Positions 58,896-64,000 of a stretch of DNA of 64,000 bases are shown piece by piece; positions within the stretch are counted from its first letter, which is position 1; each line of letters opens with the position of its first letter. The translations under genes and the position numbers were made by a program. The stretch is from NCBI GenBank assembly GCA_026984735.1, contig JALSRN010000094.1, forward strand, positions 40,900-104,899, in the 5' to 3' direction. This DNA comes from Sedimenticola sp. (GTDB lineage: Bacteria; Pseudomonadota; Gammaproteobacteria; Chromatiales; Chromatiaceae). The notes below the pieces were generated by a model. It saw only the letters and a list, made by a program, of their open reading frames with translations, was not told where the DNA came from and did not search any database.

Positions 58896-59969
58896 CTACA
58901 TGGCTATCGGCAAACGCCGCGCCCCCCAGTTGCCGGGCCGGGCTTCGAAGACGCCTGGAATCTTCTCCCCGCAGTTGGCGCAGCAGCCCTGCTCGTCCAA
59001 CCCCCATTTGCCCAGCACGTACCAGTCGCGTTCGATGAGCAGCTTGCCGCAGCGGGGACACCAGGTGCTGCCCCCTTCGCGGTCGTGGACGTTGCCGGTG
59101 TAGACATAGTGCAGCCCCTGCTTCCTGGCCAGCGCGCGGGCGCGGTCGAGGGTGGCGGGGGGCGTCGGCGGAACGTCGAGCATTTTGTAGTCGGGGTGGA
59201 AGGCGGTGAAATGGAGCGGCACCTCCGGTCCCAGCGTCTCGGCGATCCATTCGGTCATTCGCTTGATCTCGTCGTCGGAGTCGTTGTGGCCGGGAATCAA
59301 AAGCGTGGTGATCTCCAGCCAGACGTCGGTCTCCTTCTTCACATATTCCAGCGTGTCCAACACCGGCTGCAGGTGCCCGCCGGTGAGCTTGTGGTAGAAC
59401 TCCTCGGTGAACCCTTTGAGATCAATGTTGGCCGCGTCCATGTGGGAGAAGAACTCCTTGCGCGCCTCGGGCGAGATGTAGCCTGCGGTCACCGCCACGC
59501 TGCGGATGCCCCGTTCGTGACACGCCTTGGCGGTATCCACCGCGTACTCGAGAAAGATCACCGGATCGTTGTAGGTGTAGGCCACGCTGCGGCAACCCAG
59601 CTCCTCGGCCACGCGGGCGATCTTCTCGGGGCCGGCCTCGGCGGCCAGTTTGTCCATCTCCCGGGACTTGCTCATGTCCCAGTTCTGGCAATACTTGCAG
59701 GCCAGATTGCAGCCGGCGGTGCCGAAAGAGAGCACCGGGGTGCCGGGGAGGAAGTGGTTGAGCGGCTTCTTCTCGATGGGATCCACGCAAAAGCCGCTGG
59801 AACGGCCGTAGGTGGTGAGCACGATCTGATCGTTCTGGCGCGCGCGCACGAAACAGAGCGCCTGCTGTCCCTCCTTCAACTTGCAGTGACGGGGACAGAG
59901 GTCGCACTGGATCCGGCCATCTTCCAGCTTGTGCCAGTAACGGCCGGGAAAGGCTTGGGGGGCGTTCAT
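58896..59969 (-). CDS. amrS: AmmeMemoRadiSam system radical SAM enzyme
   Basis: 357 residues. The radical SAM cluster motif is C87-x3-C91-x2-C94 (CNLACKYCQNWD). An N-terminal cysteine group (C22, C25, C29, C39) and a C-terminal pair of CxxC sets (WCPRCGK, CCANCGE) may bind further metal. Related to pyruvate formate-lyase activases, but belongs to the three-gene AmmeMemoRadiSam family whose reaction is not known. Divergent from amrB by 68 bases. Confidence 0.92.
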   Translation of the reverse strand: MNAPQAFPGRYWHKLEDGRIQCDLCPRHCKLKEGQQALCFVRARQNDQIVLTTYGRSSGFCVDPIEKKPLNHFLPGTPVLSFGTAGCNLACKYCQNWDMSKSREMDKLAAEAGPEKIARVAEELGCRSVAYTYNDPVIFLEYAVDTAKACHERGIRSVAVTAGYISPEARKEFFSHMDAANIDLKGFTEEFYHKLTGGHLQPVLDTLEYVKKETDVWLEITTLLIPGHNDSDDEIKRMTEWIAETLGPEVPLHFTAFHPDYKMLDVPPTPPATLDRARALARKQGLHYVYTGNVHDREGGSTWCPRCGKLLIERDWYVLGKWGLDEQGCCANCGEKIPGVFEARPGNWGARRLPIAM

Positions 59970-60037
59970 CTTGCATTTTCTCCGGGTGTACCCATTTGAT
60001 ACCCCATAGATCAGGCTGAAAAACGGGATTTCAAGTG

Positions 60038-60826
60038 ATGGCCACAGTCAAGCCGCCCGCCGTGGCGGGCATGTTCTACCCAGCGGACGCAGCCACCCTG
60101 GCCGCCGAGATCGACGCCTTCCTGGCCCAGGCTGAGCCGCCGCCGGGGCCGCCGCCCAAGGCGCTCATCGCACCCCACGCCGGCTATGTCTATTCCGGCC
60201 CGGTAGCGGCCAGCGCCTATGCCCGGCTGCTGCCGGCCGCCGACCGGATTCGCCGGGTGGTGATCCTGGCCCCCTCCCACCGGGTGCCTTTCCGCGGCAT
60301 CGCCGCCTCCTCCGCCGACTGGTTTCGCACCCCCCTGGGCGACGTGCCGGTGGACCGTGCCGCGGTGGAGGCCGTCCTGGAACTGCCGGGGGTGGCGTTG
60401 TTCGACGCCGCCTTCGCCGAAGAGCACGCCCTGGAAGTGCATCTACCCTTCCTGCAGCGGGTGCTGAACCGGTTTTCCATCGTCCCCTTCGTCGTGGGCG
60501 ACGCCGAGCCCGAAACGGTGCGGGCGCTGCTCGACCGGCTGTGGGACGGCGACGAGACTCTCATCGTGGTCAGCTCCGACCTCAGCCACTATCTGGACTA
60601 CGCCAGCGCCCGCCAGCGGGACGCCCGCACCACCGAAGCCATCGAGGCCCTGGAACCGGAACGGATCGGCTTCCACGACGCCTGCGGGCGCATTCCGGTG
60701 AACGGCCTGCTGCTGGCGGCGCGGGAGCACGGGCTGCGGCCGCAGACGGTGGATCTGCGCAACTCGGGGGACACCGCCGGCGACAAGAGCCGGGTGGTGG
60801 GGTATGGCGCCTATGTATTCGCCTGA
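60038..60826 (+). CDS. amrB: AmmeMemoRadiSam system protein B (Memo-like)
   Basis: 262 residues, Memo family related to extradiol dioxygenases: PAVAGMFYPADA, ALIAPHAGYVYSGPVAASAY, ILAPSHRVPFRG, VSSDLSHYLDY. The His residues in APHAGY and PSHR and the SDLSHY segment build a metal-binding-like site. ATG 60038 is preceded by only a weak ribosome binding site; GTG 60035 is an alternative. Followed by amrA with overlap. Confidence 0.92.
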   Translation: MATVKPPAVAGMFYPADAATLAAEIDAFLAQAEPPPGPPPKALIAPHAGYVYSGPVAASAYARLLPAADRIRRVVILAPSHRVPFRGIAASSADWFRTPLGDVPVDRAAVEAVLELPGVALFDAAFAEEHALEVHLPFLQRVLNRFSIVPFVVGDAEPETVRALLDRLWDGDETLIVVSSDLSHYLDYASARQRDARTTEAIEALEPERIGFHDACGRIPVNGLLLAAREHGLRPQTVDLRNSGDTAGDKSRVVGYGAYVFA

Positions 60827-61370
60827 ACAACGCCGCACCCTTCTGCGGGTGGCCCGGACCTCCATCGCCCATGGCCTGGAGCAGGGGCGTCCCCTGCCGG
60901 TGGACCCCTTGGAGTACGATGCCGAGCTTCGCGAAGAGCGCGCGAGTTTCGTCACGCTGAACGAAAGAGGCCGGCTGCGCGGCTGCATCGGCCATCTGCA
61001 AGCGATCCAGCCGCTGGTGGCCGACGTGGCGGAAAACGCCTTCAACGCCGCCTTCCGCGATCCTCGCTTTCCCCCGGTGAACGCCGCCGAATTCGACGCG
61101 CTGGAGATCCACATCTCTATCCTCAGCCCTCCCGAACCCATGACCTTCGACTCCGAGGAGGAGCTGTTGCGCCAGATCCGCCCTGGAGTGGACGGCCTCA
61201 TCCTGGAAGAGGGCCCCTACAAAGGCACTTTCCTTCCGTCGGTGTGGGAGCAGCTACCCGATCCGCGCCGGTTCCTGGCGGAACTGAAGTTGAAGGCGGG
61301 GTTGCCGCCCGACTACTGGTCGGAGGGCATTCGGGTTTCCCGGTACACTACGGAATCCTTTTCAGAATAA
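60804..61370 (+). CDS. amrA: AmmeMemoRadiSam system protein A (AMMECR1)
   Basis: 188 residues, AMMECR1 domain: FVTLNERGRLRGCIGHLQ (about 49-66; LRGCIGH is the invariant motif), AFRDPRFPPV and GLILEEGPYKGTFLPSVWEQL. Human AMMECR1 is linked to a developmental syndrome; the biochemical role is unknown. It overlaps amrB by 23 bases (14 if ATG 60813 is used). Confidence 0.92.
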   Translation: MAPMYSPEQRRTLLRVARTSIAHGLEQGRPLPVDPLEYDAELREERASFVTLNERGRLRGCIGHLQAIQPLVADVAENAFNAAFRDPRFPPVNAAEFDALEIHISILSPPEPMTFDSEEELLRQIRPGVDGLILEEGPYKGTFLPSVWEQLPDPRRFLAELKLKAGLPPDYWSEGIRVSRYTTESFSE

Positions 61371-61383
61371 GAGTGAAAGTTCC

Positions 61384-62073
61384 ATGGCCGGTGAACCCAT
61401 CCGCCACATCGCCGTCTGGCCTAAAGTTTTGAGAATCTGCCATTGGAGCCTGGCGTCGGCCACGCTGGTGTTGCTGCTCACCGGCTGGCTGGCGACCTGG
61501 GCGCCGGAACGGGCGGAGTCGGTGGACGAGATCCATTTCGTCGCGGCGGCCGTGTTGCTGGCGGCGCTGGCGGTGCGGATCGGACTGCTGACGGCGGGAA
61601 AAGGCGTCGCTTCGTGGCGGGTGCTCAAACCCACCCGCCACTTGCTGAGTCAAGGTCTGCAGGTGCTGCGCAGCTACGTCACTCTGGGCAAGCTTCCCCT
61701 GCCCCGCTGGCATGCGCACAATCCTTTGTGGGCGCTGCTCTATCCTCTCCTTTTCCTGGCGCTCCTTCTCCAGGTGGCCACCGGGCTCTTGCTGCTCAAC
61801 GACATCACCCTGCTAGGCGCTCTGAGCCTGCGCTCGCTGCACCACTGGGGTTGGGAGTTCCTGCTGCTCTTCTCCACCCTCCACATCGCGGCGGTCTTCT
61901 TCCACGACGCTCAAAGTTCCACGGCGGAGATCTCGGGCATGGTCAACGGCTACCGCTGCGTCACCCTGGCTCCGCTCGACCTCGGCGGCGAAAGCGACGG
62001 AACCAAGGTGGTGCCGCTGGACGCTCTGGCTCGGGAGCTGAAAAAGAGCGGCGGAAAACCGGATTCCGACTGA
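61384..62073 (+). CDS. membrane cytochrome b (b561/hydrogenase-type b subunit)
   Basis: 229 residues with four hydrophobic helices (about 20-38, 50-72, 105-130 and 145-170). Heme-ligand candidates are the His in LRICHWSLAS and in SLHHWGWEF and TLHIAAVFFH. Starts 14 bases after amrA, so likely in its transcript. It would pass electrons between the quinone pool and a partner enzyme; no partner c-type cytochrome or dehydrogenase is next to it. Confidence 0.8.
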   Translation: MAGEPIRHIAVWPKVLRICHWSLASATLVLLLTGWLATWAPERAESVDEIHFVAAAVLLAALAVRIGLLTAGKGVASWRVLKPTRHLLSQGLQVLRSYVTLGKLPLPRWHAHNPLWALLYPLLFLALLLQVATGLLLLNDITLLGALSLRSLHHWGWEFLLLFSTLHIAAVFFHDAQSSTAEISGMVNGYRCVTLAPLDLGGESDGTKVVPLDALARELKKSGGKPDSD

Positions 62074-62107
62074 GACCGCTCGACTTTGCTTTCTCCTGGC
62101 AGCCGCC

Positions 62108-63298
62108 TCAACGGCGCGCCAGGAAGGCCTCCAGCCGTTCCACCCCCTGCTGCAGCCGCTCCATGGAGGTGGTGTAGGCGAAGCGGACGAAGCGCTCGGC
62201 CCGGTAGCTGCCGAAGTCCCGGCCGGGCGTCACCGCCACCCCCGCCTCTTCCAGCAAGCGCCGGCAGAAGTCGAAACTGTCGTCGGTGAAAGCGCTCACG
62301 TCGGCGTAGAGATAGAAGGCCCCTTCGGGCCGGCCGTGAAGCCTGAAGCCCAGCTCGTCGAGCGCCTGATGGAGAAAGTCGCGCCGGCGGTGGAAGCGCT
62401 GGCGCCGCTGTTCCAGGATCTCCAGCGTTTCCGGCAGAAAAGCGGCCAGGGCAGCATGCTGAGAGAGGGTGGGCGCCGCCAGAAAGAGGTTCTGGGAAAG
62501 CCGGTCGAGCGCCGGCACCCAGGCTTCGGGAGCCACCAGCCACCCCAGGCGCCAGCCGGTCATGCCGAAGAACTTGGAGAAGCTGTTGATGACGAACAGC
62601 TCCTCTCCGCCCAGGGCCAACGCGGTGACCTCGGGAAGATCGTACACCAGCCCCTGGTAGATCTCGTCCACGATGAGGGCGCCACCGGGCGCGCGCACCG
62701 CTTCGTGGAGAAACCGCAGCTGCTCCAAGCTCAACACCCGCCCGGTGGGGTTGGAGGGAGTGGCCACCATCAGCGCGCGGGTCCGAGCGTCCCAGTGGCG
62801 GATCACCTGATCGTTGGCCAGGGCGAAATCCTGCGAAGCCTTCACCCCCAGCGACACCGCCTTCCCCTCGAAGAGCCGCACCATGTGGCGGTTGCAGGGG
62901 TAGCCTGGATCGGGCATCAGCACCTTGTCGCCGGGATCCACCATGGCCGCCAGCACCAGTTGCAACGCGCCGGAAGCCCCGGGGGTGACCACCACTCGTT
63001 CCGGCGCCACCTCCACCGAAAAGCGCTGCCGGTACCAGTGGGCGATGGCCTCGCGCAGCGCCGGCAGCCCCAGCGCCGGCGTATAGTGCGTCCGGCCCTC
63101 CCGCAGCGCCCGCTCGCCCGCGGCGACGATGGGCTCCGGCGTGGGAAAGTCGGGCTCGCCCACCTCCATGTGCACCACATCGCGCCCCTGCGCCTCCAGC
63201 TCGCGGGCGCGGGCGAGGATGGCCATGACGTGGAAGGGTTCGATGCCCGCCATGCGGCGGGCCAGGCGAGGCGGGTTGTTATCGCCAGGCGTGTTCAT
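62108..63298 (-). CDS. class I/II PLP aminotransferase
   Basis: 396 residues of the aspartate aminotransferase fold type I. The PLP lysine is in VINSFSKFFGMTGWRLGW; also ATPSNPTGRVL and the N-terminal HMEVGEPDFPTP. Substrate unclear; related enzymes act on aspartate or aromatic amino acids. It overlaps the HAD gene stop by 20 bases. Confidence 0.88.
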   Translation of the reverse strand: MNTPGDNNPPRLARRMAGIEPFHVMAILARARELEAQGRDVVHMEVGEPDFPTPEPIVAAGERALREGRTHYTPALGLPALREAIAHWYRQRFSVEVAPERVVVTPGASGALQLVLAAMVDPGDKVLMPDPGYPCNRHMVRLFEGKAVSLGVKASQDFALANDQVIRHWDARTRALMVATPSNPTGRVLSLEQLRFLHEAVRAPGGALIVDEIYQGLVYDLPEVTALALGGEELFVINSFSKFFGMTGWRLGWLVAPEAWVPALDRLSQNLFLAAPTLSQHAALAAFLPETLEILEQRRQRFHRRRDFLHQALDELGFRLHGRPEGAFYLYADVSAFTDDSFDFCRRLLEEAGVAVTPGRDFGSYRAERFVRFAYTTSMERLQQGVERLEAFLARR

Positions 63299-64000
63299 GG
63301 ATGGCGCGCAGGCTGGGAACGTCCACCTGCCCTTTCACCAGCTCCGGACCGGCGAGCACCCGGGCCGGCCGCTCCGGGGCGCCCAGGTGATCCAGCACGA
63401 GGGCGGCACCGGAGAAGTCGTGGTCCCTGGTGTAGTCGTTGACGGTCACCAGCACGCTCTTGAGTCCCGCCTCCCGGGCGGAGATCAGTCCGTTCCCCGA
63501 GTCCTCGAAGGCCAGGCACCGTTCCGGTGACAGGCCCATCTGCTCCATGGCCCAGAGGTAGATGTCGGGCGCCGGTTTCTTGGCCGGCACGATGTCGCCG
63601 GCGGCGATCACTTCGAACCAGCCTTCGGCTTCGGGATCCAGGCTGTTGCGCAGCAGCGCCGTGACGTTGTCCGGGGTGGTGGTGGTGGCGATGGCCAGCC
63701 GCAGGCCCGCATCGCGCGCCTCGCGGAGGAGCCGCTCCACCCCGGAACGCAGCGGCAGGCCGGGGTCTTCCATCAGCCGTTTGTAGTGCTCCGTCTTTGC
63801 CGCGTGCAGAGCGGCGATGAAGCCATCCAGATCGGCGGGAGCCTCGAACTCCGGGCGGTGCTGGTCGAGGAAGTGGCGGATGCGCTCCTTGCCGCCGGTC
63901 ACCTCCAACAGCTCGCCATAGAGTTCGGGCGTCCATTCCCAGTCCAGCCCCGCGTCGGCGAAAGCGCGGTTGAACGCCACGCGGTGGCCGTCGCGCTCGG
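63279..64000 (-). CDS. HAD-superfamily phosphatase (CbbY-like), N-terminus beyond the window
   Basis: About 240 residues are visible and the frame is open at the right edge; the reading ERDGHRVAFNRAF at the edge fits the region just after the missing catalytic DxDxT motif. Later HAD motifs are present: IATTTTPDNV (motif II), VPAKKPAPDIY (motif III lysine) and LAFEDSGNGLISAREAG (motif IV). Matches CbbY-type phosphatases acting on sugar phosphates such as xylulose-1,5-bisphosphate; a Calvin-cycle role is possible but no such genes are in view. Confidence 0.85.
   Translation of the reverse strand, partial: ERDGHRVAFNRAFADAGLDWEWTPELYGELLEVTGGKERIRHFLDQHRPEFEAPADLDGFIAALHAAKTEHYKRLMEDPGLPLRSGVERLLREARDAGLRLAIATTTTPDNVTALLRNSLDPEAEGWFEVIAAGDIVPAKKPAPDIYLWAMEQMGLSPERCLAFEDSGNGLISAREAGLKSVLVTVNDYTRDHDFSGAALVLDHLGAPERPARVLAGPELVKGQVDVPSLRAIHEHAWR

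Overview
The window is a 64-kb stretch of GC-rich, densely coded chromosome (roughly 60 genes) from a proteobacterium, most likely a gammaproteobacterium. The evidence is gene order: rpsP-rimM-trmD-rplS, lptF-lptG divergent from pepA-holC, carA-carB-greA next to yhbY/rlmE-ftsH-folP-glmM, alaC-hom-thrC, and the presence of sbcB and a TIGR04211-type SH3 protein. I see no rRNA, tRNA, insertion sequence, prophage or CRISPR array. The species cannot be named from this window.

Layout. 1-1.2 kb: end of a lipase-maturation-factor-like membrane protein. 1.3-9.6 kb (minus strand): alaC, hom, thrC, an RpfE-type protein, a ThDP enzyme of the acetolactate synthase family and a GT2-like glycosyltransferase. 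9.7-10.5 kb: an Mth938-domain protein, then an unlisted 48-residue gene with a double-glycine leader motif, a strong ribosome binding site, a terminator and a perfect FNR/ANR box placed correctly over a -10 element. 10.5-13.3 kb: three-gene proton-translocating transhydrogenase (pntAA-pntAB-pntB). 13.4-15.6 kb: lptG/lptF. 15.7-20.6 kb (plus): pepA, holC, argD, argF and an SH3/coiled-coil membrane protein. 20.6-24.1 kb (minus): sbcB and the rpsP-rimM-trmD-rplS operon. 24.3-25.7 kb: a PLP-dependent amino acid decarboxylase. 25.7-32.7 kb (minus): a complete MoxR-DUF58-DUF4381-BatA-BatB/C-BatD operon. 33.0 kb: a cold-shock protein with a terminator-like hairpin in its leader.

33.3-41.9 kb (minus): a compact chemosensory operon cheA-cheW-mcp-STAS-cheR-cheB-cheY-cheX-like, led by a sigma-28-like promoter; its receptor has PAS, CZB zinc-binding and C-terminal CheR-docking features. 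42.1-43.6 kb: an unusual fusion of two CDGSH iron-sulfur motifs to a glutamate-synthase-type FMN barrel. 43.6-49.0 kb: glmM, folP, ftsH, rlmE, yhbY. 49.1-54.0 kb: greA, carB, carA. 54.2-56.2 kb: a visibly lower-GC pair of exported proteins, one with an OmpA domain. 56.3-58.8 kb: two divergent thioredoxin-family genes, trmO and a small four-cysteine secreted protein. 58.9-62.1 kb: the three AmmeMemoRadiSam genes followed by a membrane cytochrome b. 62.1-64.0 kb: a class I aminotransferase and a HAD phosphatase cut off by the window end.

Most of the window is core metabolism and envelope/translation housekeeping. The accessory or poorly understood parts are the anaerobically controlled double-glycine peptide, the csp leader, the CDGSH-FMN fusion, the ThDP enzyme/glycosyltransferase pair, the low-GC exported pair and the AmmeMemoRadiSam/cytochrome b group.
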